Origin: an uncultured Lachnospiraceae bacterium
GTDB taxonomy: Bacteria > Bacillota > Clostridia > Lachnospirales > Lachnospiraceae
Reading direction: 5' to 3'
Length of the DNA: 64,000 nt
NCBI GenBank assembly: GCA_900316855.1
Contig: ONEK01000017.1
Span: 1 to 64,000, forward strand
Every line of letters begins with the position of its first letter. The first letter of the stretch is position 1. This document shows positions 51,440-64,000 of this stretch, piece after piece. The translations under genes and the position numbers were made by a program. The notes below the pieces were generated by a model. The model was not told the DNA's origin. It worked only from the letters and a program-made list of their open reading frames with translations, and searched no databases.

Positions 51440-51465
51440 GCATGACGGACGGGATTATGGGGCTG

Positions 51466-51627
51466 CGAGTGATTTAGGGAGCCACACTCCGTTTCGAAAT
51501 GAGCTTTGCTCATTTCGGCACTATCGCGGCGTTCGCCGCGTACATGAATAGCAAAAGAAGCCCGCCTGCATGCAAGCATGCGGCGGGCTTCTTTGTTATT
51601 CATGTGTGTGGCTCACTAAATCACTCG
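51466..51627. repeat. 22-bp inverted repeat enclosing three hairpins, including the tuf terminator
   Basis: Left arm 51466-51487 and right arm 51606-51627 match at 21 of 22 bases as an inverted repeat (GTGTGGCTC..CTAAATCACTCG). Inside are CGAAATGAG/CTCATTTCG (51495-51517), CGCGGCG/CGCCGCG (51525-51540) and a long stem ACATGAATA.. with ..TATTCATGT (51542-51605) that contains the terminator AAAGAAGCCCGCC/GGCGGGCTTCTTT (51553-51594, T-run on the minus strand). The right arm includes the tuf stop codon. Confidence 0.8.
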
Positions 51628-52820
51628 ATGATGGTTACGACTCTTCCGGAGCCAACGGTACGGCCGCCTTCACGAATAGCGAAGGTATCGCCCTGCTCCA
51701 TGGCTACGGGATGGATGAGCTCAACCGTCATCTCAACGTGGTCGCCGGGCATGCACATCTCGGTTCCCTCGGGAAGAGTGATGACGCCGGTTACGTCTGT
51801 GGTTCTGAAATAGAACTGAGGACGATAGTTATTGAAGAAAGGTGTGTGACGGCCGCCCTCGTCCTTGGTCAGAACATAAACCTGAGCCGTGAACTTCTTG
51901 TGGCAGGTAACAGTGCCGGGCTTTGCTACAACCTGACCGCGCTCGATATCAGTACGGTTGATACCACGAAGCAGAACACCGATGTTATCACCAGCCTCTG
52001 CAAAATCGAGGGTCTTGCGGAACATCTCAAGGCCGGTAGCAACAGAGGTCTGGCTCTCTTCCTTGATTCCGACGATTTCTACAGGATCGTTAACCTTCAG
52101 CATACCACGCTCTACACGGCCGGTAGCAACGGTACCACGTCCGGAGATTGTGAACACGTCCTCGATAGGCATCAGGAAAGGCTTGTCGTTATCACGAACC
52201 GGATCCGGGATGTAGCTGTCAACAGTATCCATCAGCTCCATGATCGCATCGGTCCACTGGTTCTTCTCATCAGGATTGTTGAGAGCCTGCAGAGCGGAGC
52301 CCTTGATGATAGGGGTGTCATCTCCCGGGAAGCCGTACTCGTTGAGAAGGTCTCTGATATCCATCTCAGTGAGCTCGATCAGCTCGGGATCATCCATCAT
52401 GTCGCACTTGTTCAGGAATACGACGATCTTCGGAACGCCTACCTGCTTTGCAAGCAGAACGTGCTCACGGGTCTGTGCCATAACACCATCGGTAGCAGCT
52501 ACTACAAGGATAGCGCCATCCATCTGTGCGGCACCGGTGATCATGTTCTTTACATAGTCAGCGTGGCCGGGGCAGTCAACGTGTGCGTAGTGTCTCTTCT
52601 CGGTCTCATACTCGATGTGAGCGGAGTTAATGGTTATACCACGTGCCTTCTCTTCGGGAGCCTTGTCGATCTGATCGAAGGGAACGGCGGGATCAACACC
52701 CAGTCTTGCTGCAAGAACTGCGGTGATTGCAGCGGTCAGAGTGGTTTTGCCATGGTCAACGTGACCGATTGTGCCGATGTTAACATGCGGCTTTGTTCTG
52801 TCGAAATGCGCTTTTGCCAT
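51621..52820 (-). CDS. tuf: elongation factor Tu
   Basis: 399 residues. GTP motifs [25 protein letters not shown] and NKCDM; the end [15 protein letters not shown]. Delivers aminoacyl-tRNA to the ribosome. It has its own promoter (52924-52952) in addition to possible read-through from fusA. Downstream it ends in the complex inverted repeat; rpsJ, its usual follower, is 9 kb away. Confidence 0.99.
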   Translation of the reverse strand: MAKAHFDRTKPHVNIGTIGHVDHGKTTLTAAITAVLAARLGVDPAVPFDQIDKAPEEKARGITINSAHIEYETEKRHYAHVDCPGHADYVKNMITGAAQMDGAILVVAATDGVMAQTREHVLLAKQVGVPKIVVFLNKCDMMDDPELIELTEMDIRDLLNEYGFPGDDTPIIKGSALQALNNPDEKNQWTDAIMELMDTVDSYIPDPVRDNDKPFLMPIEDVFTISGRGTVATGRVERGMLKVNDPVEIVGIKEESQTSVATGLEMFRKTLDFAEAGDNIGVLLRGINRTDIERGQVVAKPGTVTCHKKFTAQVYVLTKDEGGRHTPFFNNYRPQFYFRTTDVTGVITLPEGTEMCMPGDHVEMTVELIHPVAMEQGDTFAIREGGRTVGSGRVVTIIE

Positions 52821-52923
52821 TTTTATTTCCTCCTATGGAAAATAATAACAGTGTTTGTGTCGCCAGTGGCCCAAGGACCAGACCGGTCCGAAGGCATCAC
52901 TGCCGGTTCGGCCACCAGCAGAT

Positions 52924-52952
52924 ATTATACTTGATTGAAACGCTTAGTGCAA
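52924..52952 (-). promoter_or_regulatory. tuf promoter
   Basis: Minus strand TTGCAC (52947-52952), 17 bases, TATAAT (52924-52929). A GCCAGTGG/CCACCAGC-type hairpin (about 52865-52920) lies between it and tuf. Confidence 0.7.
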
Positions 52953-52975
52953 GAATTACGCGTATCCGGCACGGA

Positions 52976-55126
52976 TTACTGTGCGTCGTCCCTGCCCTGG
53001 TTCGCGTCCTTGAGGATCTTGTCCGCAACGTTCTTCGGAACGGGCTCATACTTCTCAAAGAACATGGAGTAATTGCCGCGTCCCTGCGTCATGGAGCGGA
53101 GATCGGTTGCGTATCCGAACATCTCGGACAGCGGAACGAATCCATTGACCTGCTTGCCGGAAGGAATATCTTCCATACCGGTTACTCGGCCGCGTCTGGA
53201 GTTCATATCACCGATGACATCACCCATGTACTCCTCCGGCATGGTGACCTCGACCTTCATGATCGGCTCAAGAAGCGTCGGAGCCGCCTTCTTCATAGCT
53301 TCCTTGAAGCACATGGAACCTGCAACCTGGAAAGCCATCTCGGAAGAATCGACCTCGTGATAGGAGCCGTCGTAAACCGTTGCCTTGATGCCGACAACCG
53401 GGAAGCCGCCGAGGTTTCCTGCCTTCATGGCATCCTCAATACCTTCGCCTACGGAAGGAATGTATTCCTTGGGAATGTTGCCGCCGGTAACAGCGTTTTC
53501 GAAATCGAAAGTCTGCTCGCCGTTGGGATCCATGGGCTCGAACTTCACTTTACAATGTCCGTACTGGCCGCGGCCGCCGGACTGCTTCACGTACTTGTAC
53601 TCCTGGTCAACAGGCTTCGTGAACGTCTCCTTGTATGCTACCTGGGGAGCGCCGACATTTGCTTCTACGTGGAACTCACGCAGCAGACGGTCGACGATGA
53701 TTTCCAGATGCAGCTCGCCCATGCCGGCGATGATGGTCTGACCCGTCTCGGTATTGGTATGTGCCTTGAACGTCGGGTCCTCTTCGGACAGCTTCTGGAG
53801 TGCGTCCGTCAGCTTGTCCTGACCGGCCTTTGTCTTGGGCTCGATGGCGAGCTCGATAACAGGGTCCGGGAATACCATGGACTCGAGGATAACAGGGTGT
53901 GCCTCATCACAGAGCGTGTCACCGGTTGTTGTGATCTTCAGGCCTACGGCTGCAGCGATATCGCCGGAGAAGACCTCGTCGATCTCCTTCCTGTGGTTCG
54001 CGTGCATCTGCAGGAGACGTCCTACCCTTTCCTTCTTATCCTTGGTGGAATTGAGAACGTAGGAGCCGGCCTTGCACGTGCCGGAGTAAACTCTCATGAA
54101 TGCCAGCTTGCCGACAAACGGATCCGCAATGATCTTGAATGCCAGTGCGGAGAAAGGCTCCTGATCATCGGCACGTCTTACAACGTCATTGCCGTCCAGA
54201 TCCGTACCGTGGATATCCGGTACATCCAGAGGAGAGGGCATATATTCGATGACAGCATCCAGGCACTTCTGAACGCCCTTGTTCTTGTACGCGGAGCCGC
54301 AGCAGCAGGGAATTGCTCTGCCGTCGCAGGTAGCCTTACGCAGAGCGGCCTTCATCTCAGGAACGGTCACAGCCTCTTCGCCACCTTCCAGATACTTCTC
54401 CAGAAGATCATCGTCCAGCTCGCAGATCTGCTCCACCATCTGGTCATGATACATCTGTGCGTCATCCTTCAGGTCGTCCGGAACGGGCGTGATTTCGATG
54501 TCGGTACCGTCATCGTTCTTGTAATAATAAGCATCCATCTCGAACAGATCGATGAGTCCGATGTAGGTATCTTCCTTACCGATCGGGATGTTGATCATGA
54601 TGGGGTTCTTGCCGAGCCTTGTCTTGATCTGGTCAATGCAGCCGTAATAGTCTGCGCCGACCACATCCATCTTGTTCACGAATGCCATACGGGGAACGTT
54701 GTACTTGTCAGCCTGACGCCATACGTTTTCAGACTGGGGCTCAACGCCTCCCTTTGCAGAGAAGACACCCACGGCACCGTCCAGAACACGCAGGGAACGC
54801 TCAACCTCTACGGTGAAGTCTACGTGGCCGGGCGTATCAATGATATTGATTCTGTGCTCAAGAGCACCCGCCTTCTTCTTGTGGTGGTCTTCCAGCGTCC
54901 AGTGGCAGGTCGTTGCCGCGGACGTAATGGTGATACCACGCTCCTGCTCCTGTTCCATGTAGTCCATGGTCGCAGTGCCGTCATGTGTCTCACCAATCTT
55001 GTAGTTAACACCGGTATAAAACAGGATTCGCTCGGTCAGAGTGGTCTTGCCTGCATCGATGTGTGCCATGATACCGATGTTCCTGGTTCTGTCCAGGGGA
55101 TATTCTCTAGTTTCTGACTGTGCCAC
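52976..55126 (-). CDS. fusA: elongation factor G
   Basis: 716 residues, longer than the usual 690-700. GTP motifs [31 protein letters not shown]; domain IV and V segments [16 protein letters not shown] and [13 protein letters not shown]. The extra residues lie partly in the G domain ([20 protein letters not shown]) and in the region [20 protein letters not shown]. Catalyses translocation. Starts ATG 55126 with AGGAGGAAAACC upstream. Confidence 0.98.
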   Translation of the reverse strand: MAQSETREYPLDRTRNIGIMAHIDAGKTTLTERILFYTGVNYKIGETHDGTATMDYMEQEQERGITITSAATTCHWTLEDHHKKKAGALEHRINIIDTPGHVDFTVEVERSLRVLDGAVGVFSAKGGVEPQSENVWRQADKYNVPRMAFVNKMDVVGADYYGCIDQIKTRLGKNPIMINIPIGKEDTYIGLIDLFEMDAYYYKNDDGTDIEITPVPDDLKDDAQMYHDQMVEQICELDDDLLEKYLEGGEEAVTVPEMKAALRKATCDGRAIPCCCGSAYKNKGVQKCLDAVIEYMPSPLDVPDIHGTDLDGNDVVRRADDQEPFSALAFKIIADPFVGKLAFMRVYSGTCKAGSYVLNSTKDKKERVGRLLQMHANHRKEIDEVFSGDIAAAVGLKITTTGDTLCDEAHPVILESMVFPDPVIELAIEPKTKAGQDKLTDALQKLSEEDPTFKAHTNTETGQTIIAGMGELHLEIIVDRLLREFHVEANVGAPQVAYKETFTKPVDQEYKYVKQSGGRGQYGHCKVKFEPMDPNGEQTFDFENAVTGGNIPKEYIPSVGEGIEDAMKAGNLGGFPVVGIKATVYDGSYHEVDSSEMAFQVAGSMCFKEAMKKAAPTLLEPIMKVEVTMPEEYMGDVIGDMNSRRGRVTGMEDIPSGKQVNGFVPLSEMFGYATDLRSMTQGRGNYSMFFEKYEPVPKNVADKILKDANQGRDDAQ

Positions 55127-55186
55127 AGGTTTTCCTCCTTACTTTGAGTAATAGCTGTAAAACGGATCCATGCAAAACTGCACCGA

Positions 55187-55657
55187 TCAGAATCTGTAGT
55201 GGGAGAATGCCCTGTTGGCATCGGCCATCTTGTGCATATCTTCCTTACGCTTTACAGAAGCACCTGTGTTGTTGTAAGCATCCATCAGCTCACCGGCAAG
55301 CTTGTCCACCATCGTCTTCTCGCCTCTCTTGCGGGAGAACATTGCGATCCAGCGAAGTGCGAGGGCCTGTCTTCTCTCAGGCCTTACCTCGATAGGTACC
55401 TGATAGGTGGCACCGCCGATTCTTCTTGCCTTGACTTCGAGAACAGGCATGATGTTGTTCATCGCACCCTCGAATACCTCGAGAGCGGGCTTGCCTGTCT
55501 TCTCCTCCATCTTGGCGAAAGCTCCGTATACAATCTTCTGCGCTACGCCCTTCTTGCCATCAAGCATGATGGCATTGATCAGCTTCGTAACGACTTTGCT
55601 GTTGTATAAGGGGTCTTCTAATACTTCTCTTTTCTGTACATGTCCTTTACGCGGCAT
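55187..55657 (-). CDS. rpsG: 30S ribosomal protein S7
   Basis: 156 residues from ATG 55657 (AAGGAGGGAAGTATC before it). [40 protein letters not shown] and [18 protein letters not shown]. Head-assembly initiator and classical str repressor. Second gene of the str operon. Confidence 0.98.
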   Translation of the reverse strand: MPRKGHVQKREVLEDPLYNSKVVTKLINAIMLDGKKGVAQKIVYGAFAKMEEKTGKPALEVFEGAMNNIMPVLEVKARRIGGATYQVPIEVRPERRQALALRWIAMFSRKRGEKTMVDKLAGELMDAYNNTGASVKRKEDMHKMADANRAFSHYRF

Positions 55658-55794
55658 GATACTTCCCTCCTTATCAATGGATAATTCATAGGTACTCACT
55701 AAATTGCTGTGTCCATGCTGCATTCAATGAATGCACAGAAAATCGATCCATGCTCCATAGAATCCAACATTTGTGTTACAACTTAGTAAAGTTG

Positions 55795-56214
55795 TTACTT
55801 AGCAGCCTTCGGTCTCTTAGCGCCGTACTTGGAACGGGCCTGCTTGCGGTTAGCTACACCTGCGGTATCGAGCGTGCCACGGATGATGTGGTATCTGGTA
55901 CCAGGCAGGTCCTTAACTCTTCCTCCACGGATCATAACTACGGAGTGCTCCTGCAGGTTATGACCTTCACCGGGAATGTAAGATGTAACTTCCATTCCGT
56001 TGGAAAGACGTACACGGGCAATCTTTCTGAGAGCGGAGTTAGGCTTTTTCGGGGTTGCAGTCTTCACAGCAGTGCAGACGCCGCGCTTCTGGGGAGCGCT
56101 CTGATCGATGCTCCTCTTCTTCAGGGAGTTAAAACCTACCTGAAGCGCGGGGCTCTTGGACTTCCTGCTGGCAGCCTGACGGCCCTTTCTTACTAACTGG
56201 TTAAATGTCGGCAT
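55795..56214 (-). CDS. rpsL: 30S ribosomal protein S12
   Basis: 139 residues. [40 protein letters not shown] (the lysine tied to streptomycin response is in TPKKPNS) and [20 protein letters not shown]. The lysines at both classical resistance positions read as wild type. First gene of the str operon with its own promoter. AAGGAGGTGAAAT lies upstream. Confidence 0.98.
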   Translation of the reverse strand: MPTFNQLVRKGRQAASRKSKSPALQVGFNSLKKRSIDQSAPQKRGVCTAVKTATPKKPNSALRKIARVRLSNGMEVTSYIPGEGHNLQEHSVVMIRGGRVKDLPGTRYHIIRGTLDTAGVANRKQARSKYGAKRPKAAK

Positions 56215-56256
56215 TCTATTTCACCTCCTTGCCTTGTTTTTTTGCAGAACTAACGT

Positions 56257-56309
56257 GTGCGCCTAAAGCGCACCTTGTTAATAATACGTTTGTGCCGGCC
56301 TGTTGTCAA
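56257..56309 (-). promoter_or_regulatory. str operon promoter and leader hairpin
   Basis: Minus strand TTGACA (56304-56309), 17 bases, TATTAT (56281-56286): the best promoter in the window. GTGCGC/GCGCAC (56257-56273) forms a hairpin just after the start point. Confidence 0.8.
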
Positions 56310-56390
56310 CACTTTTCTGAAGGGCCTGCGCCGCCCGCCGGAACGTACCTTCGCGCGGCCGGACAGTGCGGTATCATACCATCATGCAAA

Positions 56391-56425
56391 GAGGGCGGCA
56401 GCCGGATGACTGTCGCCCTCTGTCT
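56391..56425 (-). terminator. terminator behind rpoC
   Basis: GAGGGCGGCAG (56391-56401) and CTGTCGCCCTC (56410-56420) with one G-T pair; CTTTGC follows on the minus strand. It separates rpoBC from the str operon. The rest of 56215-56537 carries only the str promoter region and a few GC-rich inverted repeats. Confidence 0.65.
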
Positions 56426-56537
56426 CATTTACTGCTTAATTATATAAGAAGAAACCCCTTCGCAGCGGTGATGGTTCTCTCAGGCTTCCCTTTACCTGCG
56501 GCAGCCGGCAATGCTTCGGAGGATCCGCATCGACGGA

Positions 56538-60320
<3,783 letters not shown>

Positions 60321-60386
60321 TGTACCCTCAATTCTGCTGCCTAGCAGCTGACATACGGTTTTCCGTTGCAGTGTTCAGGATCCGCT

Positions 60387-63300
60387 TCAGCTGGCGTCTT
60401 CATCGCCGTCACTGTCGTAGGAGTCCTCTGCATAATTCTCCTGTACACCGGTGTCCTCCGCAGTGCCGTCACCGGCAGAGTCCTCCAGCTCGCCTTCCGC
60501 GTTGAATTCCTTGACGGACATTCCGCCGTCTGCGAGGGAGCGGTCATCCGTATCCCCGGAGTCCTTGAAGTTATTGGCCATGGCGAATTTGTAATAAGCG
60601 GATTCGCCGTAATCGATATCCTCGGAGATCTCCACTACCGAACCGTCATCCTTCAGGACTTCCACGTCCAGGCCCAGCGCCTGCAGCTCCTTCAGGAGAA
60701 CCTTGAAGGATTCGGGAATGCCGGCTTCAGGAACGTTCTCGCCCTTGATGATGGCTTCGTAGGTCTTGACACGGCCGATGACATCATCGGACTTCACGGT
60801 CAGGATCTCCTGCAGCGTATAGGCAGCGCCGTATGCTTCCAGCGCCCAGACTTCCATTTCTCCGAAACGCTGTCCGCCGAACTGTGCCTTGCCGCCCAGC
60901 GGCTGCTGGGTAACGAGGGAGTAAGGTCCTGTGGAGCGGGCGTGGATCTTGTCGTCGACCATGTGGTGCAGCTTCATGTAATGCATGAAACCGATGGACG
61001 TAGGGTTGTCAAAGTACTCACCGGTGCGGCCGTCCCGCAGCTGAACCTTGCCGTCGGGAGTGATCGGTACGCCCTTCCACTCCGCGCGGTGGTCCAGATG
61101 TTCGCCGAGGTATTTCATCACCTCGGGATCGACCTTGTCCTCGTATTCCTTCCGGAAATCCTCCCAGGACTCATTGACATACTTGTTCGCCATATTCAGG
61201 AGGTCAATGATGTCATCCTCCGTTGCGCCGTCGAAGTTCGGGCTCGTTACGTCGAAGCCCAGGACCTTTGCGGCCAGGGACAGATGCAGCTCCAGTACCT
61301 GTCCGATATTCATACGGGAAGGTACGCCCAGGGGGTTCAGGCAGATATCCAGCGGACGTCCGTTGGGAAGATAAGGCATATCCTCCACCGGAAGAACCCT
61401 GGAAACAACGCCCTTGTTGCCATGACGGCCGGCCATCTTGTCGCCCACCTGGATCTTTCTCTTCTGGGCAATGTAAATGCGGACCGCCTTGTTCACGCCG
61501 GGTGCGAGCTCGTCGCCCGCTTCCCTCGTAAATACCTTTGTATCGATGATGATGCCGTATTCGCCGTGCGGAACCTTGAGCGAGGTATCACGGACTTCCC
61601 TTGCCTTCTCGCCGAAGATGGCACGCAGGAGTCTCTCCTCCGCGGTCAGCTCCGTCTCGCCCTTCGGCGTGACCTTGCCGACCAGGATATCACCGGCACG
61701 GACCTCCGCACCGACGCGGATGATGCCGTCCTCGTCGAGATCCTTCAGGGCATCCTCGCCGACGCCGGGAACATCGCGCGTGATTTCCTCCGGTCCCAGC
61801 TTCGTGTCGCGGGCTTCTGCCTCATATTCCTCAATGTTGATGGAGGTATAGATGTCATCCCTCACGAGACGCTCGGACAGCAGTACGGCATCCTCGTAGT
61901 TGTAGCCTTCCCAGCACATGAATCCGATGAGCGGGTTCTTGCCGAGTGCGAGCACACCGTTGGAGGTACTCGCGCCGTCTGCCAGGATATCTCCTGCCTC
62001 CACATGGTCGCCGGTATTGACTACCGGTCTCTGGTTGTAGCAGTTGGACTGGTTGGAACGAAGGTACTTGATAAACGGAATCTCCTCCTTCGTGCCGTCG
62101 TCATAATCCATGATGACGCGGGTGGCGTCCACAAACGAAACCGTGCCGGCCTTCTCCGCGATGACGCAGACACCGGAATCACGGGCAGCCTTCTCCTCCA
62201 TGCCGGTTCCGACAACGGGAGCCTCCGTCGTAATGAGCGGAACACCCTGACGCTGCATGTTGGAGCCCATGAGTGCGCGGTTCGCGTCGTCGTTCTGCAG
62301 GAACGGAACGAGAGAGGTCGCAACCGAGAAAACCATCCGGGGCGACACATCCATGAACTGGAACGCGGTCCTGGGATAGGAAGAGGTCTCCTCCTTGTAA
62401 CGGCCGGAGGTATAGGTCTCAACGATGTAGCCGTCATCATCCAGCTTCGTGGATGCCTGTGCTACATGGTAGTTATCCTCTTCGTCCGCTGTCATATAGA
62501 CAACTTCGTCCGTAACGCGCGGTCCTTTGGGATCATTCTGGTCGATCCTGCGGTACGGCGCCTCGACAAAGCCGTATTTGTTGATCTTCGCATAGGCAGC
62601 CAGCGAGTTGATCAGTCCGATGTTGGGACCTTCGGGTGTCTCGATGGGGCACATTCTGCCGTAGTGCGTGTAGTGGACGTCCCGAACCTCGAATCCGGCA
62701 CGGTCCCTGGAGAGACCGCCGGGGCCGAGGGCGGAAAGTCTTCTCTTATGTGTGATCTCGGAAAGAGGGTTGTTCTGGTCCATGAACTGCGACAGCTGGG
62801 AGGAACCGAAGAATTCCTTCACGGCAGCCTGCACGGGCTTGATATTGATCAGCGCCTGGGGGCTGATCTCCTCCGATGCGTCATGGGTCGTCATTCTCTC
62901 GCGGACAACACGCTCCATCCTGGAAATGCCGATCCGGTACTGATTCTGCAGCAGCTCTCCGACGGAGCGGATGCGGCGGTTTCCGAGATGATCGATATCG
63001 TCCTTGTTGCCGATTCCGTACTCCAGATGCATGTTGTAGTTGATGGACGCCAGGATATCTTCCTTCGTGATATGCTTCGGGATCAGCTCGCGGACGCTCT
63101 TCTTGATCGCCTCCGCCAGTGCCTCGGGATTGCTGTTGTCCTGGTACTGGATCAGGATTTCGCGCAGAGCAGGGTAATAAACCTGCTCCGTGATGCCCAG
63201 CTCCTCAGGATTGCAGTCCACAAAGTGGGTGATGTCCACCATCAGGTTGGACAGCACCTTTACACGGTCACGGGTCTCGGTCTGGATCCAGACATAAGGG

Positions 63301-64000
63301 ATGGCTGCGTTCTGGATTTCGTCCGCCATCTCACGTGTCACGGTATCGCCGGCGGAGCCGAGCACATCCCCGTTTGCCTCATCCACAACATCCTCCGCGA
63401 GGATGTGGCCGGCAATGCGGTTGCGCAGTGCCAGCTTCTTGTTGAACTTATATCTGCCGACCCGGGCAAGGTCATATCTTCTGGGGTCGAAGAACATGGC
63501 ATTGATCAGGCTGTCGGCGCTCTCTACGGAGAGAGGCTCGCCGGGACGGATTTTCTTGTAGAGTTCGAGCAGTCCTTCCTCATAGGTATGGGCAGGATCC
63601 TTGGAGAAGCTGCCGCGGAGCTTGGGCTCATCGCCGAACAGGTCAATGATTTCCTCATCGGTTCCGATTCCGAGGGCACGGATCAGGACCGTAACCGGCA
63701 CCTTCCTCGTACGGTCTACACGTACGTAGAAAATGTCGTTTGCGTCCGTCTCATACTCCAGCCACGCGCCGCGGTTCGGAATGACGGTGCAGGAATACAG
63801 ATTCTTGCCGTATTTATCATGATCAATTCCGTAGTAGATGCCGGGAGAACGTACCAGCTGGGAAACAATGACACGCTCCGCGCCGTTGATGACGAACGTC
63901 CCGGTGCGGGTCATGAGGGGAAGATCCCCCATATAGATCTCCTGCTCCTTGACTTCGCTCGGATTCTCCTTATCGTACAGGCGAACACGCACCTTCAGGG
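60387..64000 (-). CDS. rpoB: RNA polymerase beta subunit (5' end outside window)
   Basis: About 1200 residues are present; the reading frame runs off the right edge, so the N-terminus (first 100 residues or so) is missing. Seen: [20 protein letters not shown], the rifampicin region [20 protein letters not shown] followed by [20 protein letters not shown] with all usual residues, [11 protein letters not shown], and [20 protein letters not shown]. The C-terminus is an acidic tail of about 50 residues. Transcribed into rpoC. Confidence 0.98.
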   Translation of the reverse strand, partial: LKVRVRLYDKENPSEVKEQEIYMGDLPLMTRTGTFVINGAERVIVSQLVRSPGIYYGIDHDKYGKNLYSCTVIPNRGAWLEYETDANDIFYVRVDRTRKVPVTVLIRALGIGTDEEIIDLFGDEPKLRGSFSKDPAHTYEEGLLELYKKIRPGEPLSVESADSLINAMFFDPRRYDLARVGRYKFNKKLALRNRIAGHILAEDVVDEANGDVLGSAGDTVTREMADEIQNAAIPYVWIQTETRDRVKVLSNLMVDITHFVDCNPEELGITEQVYYPALREILIQYQDNSNPEALAEAIKKSVRELIPKHITKEDILASINYNMHLEYGIGNKDDIDHLGNRRIRSVGELLQNQYRIGISRMERVVRERMTTHDASEEISPQALINIKPVQAAVKEFFGSSQLSQFMDQNNPLSEITHKRRLSALGPGGLSRDRAGFEVRDVHYTHYGRMCPIETPEGPNIGLINSLAAYAKINKYGFVEAPYRRIDQNDPKGPRVTDEVVYMTADEEDNYHVAQASTKLDDDGYIVETYTSGRYKEETSSYPRTAFQFMDVSPRMVFSVATSLVPFLQNDDANRALMGSNMQRQGVPLITTEAPVVGTGMEEKAARDSGVCVIAEKAGTVSFVDATRVIMDYDDGTKEEIPFIKYLRSNQSNCYNQRPVVNTGDHVEAGDILADGASTSNGVLALGKNPLIGFMCWEGYNYEDAVLLSERLVRDDIYTSINIEEYEAEARDTKLGPEEITRDVPGVGEDALKDLDEDGIIRVGAEVRAGDILVGKVTPKGETELTAEERLLRAIFGEKAREVRDTSLKVPHGEYGIIIDTKVFTREAGDELAPGVNKAVRIYIAQKRKIQVGDKMAGRHGNKGVVSRVLPVEDMPYLPNGRPLDICLNPLGVPSRMNIGQVLELHLSLAAKVLGFDVTSPNFDGATEDDIIDLLNMANKYVNESWEDFRKEYEDKVDPEVMKYLGEHLDHRAEWKGVPITPDGKVQLRDGRTGEYFDNPTSIGFMHYMKLHHMVDDKIHARSTGPYSLVTQQPLGGKAQFGGQRFGEMEVWALEAYGAAYTLQEILTVKSDDVIGRVKTYEAIIKGENVPEAGIPESFKVLLKELQALGLDVEVLKDDGSVVEISEDIDYGESAYYKFAMANNFKDSGDTDDRSLADGGMSVKEFNAEGELEDSAGDGTAEDTGVQENYAEDSYDSDGDEDAS

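Overview
The window looks like a chromosomal segment from a fairly GC-rich anaerobic Firmicute of the class Clostridia, plausibly a Lachnospiraceae relative. The evidence is the butyrate pair ptb-buk, the secA-prfB neighbourhood, a zinc-type S14 protein, a group II ECF transporter module behind rplQ, an OhrR regulator and a single long run of rpoBC, str, S10, spc and alpha ribosomal genes. Almost all genes lie on the minus strand. Assignment to a genus is not possible from the sequence alone.

Layout: 1-1.8 kb holds degraded or very small plus-strand genes (an Rpn-type nuclease remnant and a 63-aa protein with a palindrome over its promoter). 1.9-8.6 kb carries prfB, secA, buk and ptb. 8.8-11.3 kb has a phosphoribosyltransferase-like gene, ohrR, a stub of a HipB-like antitoxin and an orphan pseudaminate-synthase-like gene. 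11.5-19.5 kb is a catabolic/redox operon: a [2Fe-2S] protein, an FAD/NAD oxidoreductase with a ferredoxin tail, a BFD-like [2Fe-2S] protein, a DAO-type FAD dehydrogenase, an ornithine-cyclodeaminase-family protein, a PII signal protein and an amino-acid permease, preceded by a LuxR-type regulator.

19.6-42.4 kb is the ribosomal block (rpsJ to rpsI in transcription order, with secY, adk, infA, rpoA, ecfA1A2T and truA). It is split by a plus-strand class II aldolase gene between infA and rpmJ; map, usually found near adk-infA, is absent there. 43.3-51.4 kb is a foreign-looking block between tuf and rpsJ: a PutP-type symporter, an rRNA-methyltransferase-like gene, a small alarmone synthetase, maf, a small unknown protein, a SARP/BTAD regulator and a membrane-anchored WecG/TagA glycosyltransferase. 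51.6-64 kb is tuf, fusA, rpsG, rpsL, rpoC and the 3' part of rpoB, which runs off the window.

The most unusual content is non-coding. Several families of palindromic elements sit between cistrons, some inside essential ribosomal operons: composite two-hairpin elements with variable stems, a tandem array between rpsK and rpsD, another between rpsN and rpsH, hairpins with a shared AACGCTTTCGG core beside putP, a 57-nt dispersed repeat, and a 22-bp inverted repeat enclosing three hairpins at the 3' end of tuf. The SARP/BTAD gene is surrounded by four copies of a direct-repeat pair (TATGAT, 12-nt period). One copy overlaps the -35 region of the neighbouring unknown gene, which suggests a small self-contained regulatory circuit. 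No tRNA, rRNA, CRISPR array or complete insertion sequence was recognised.
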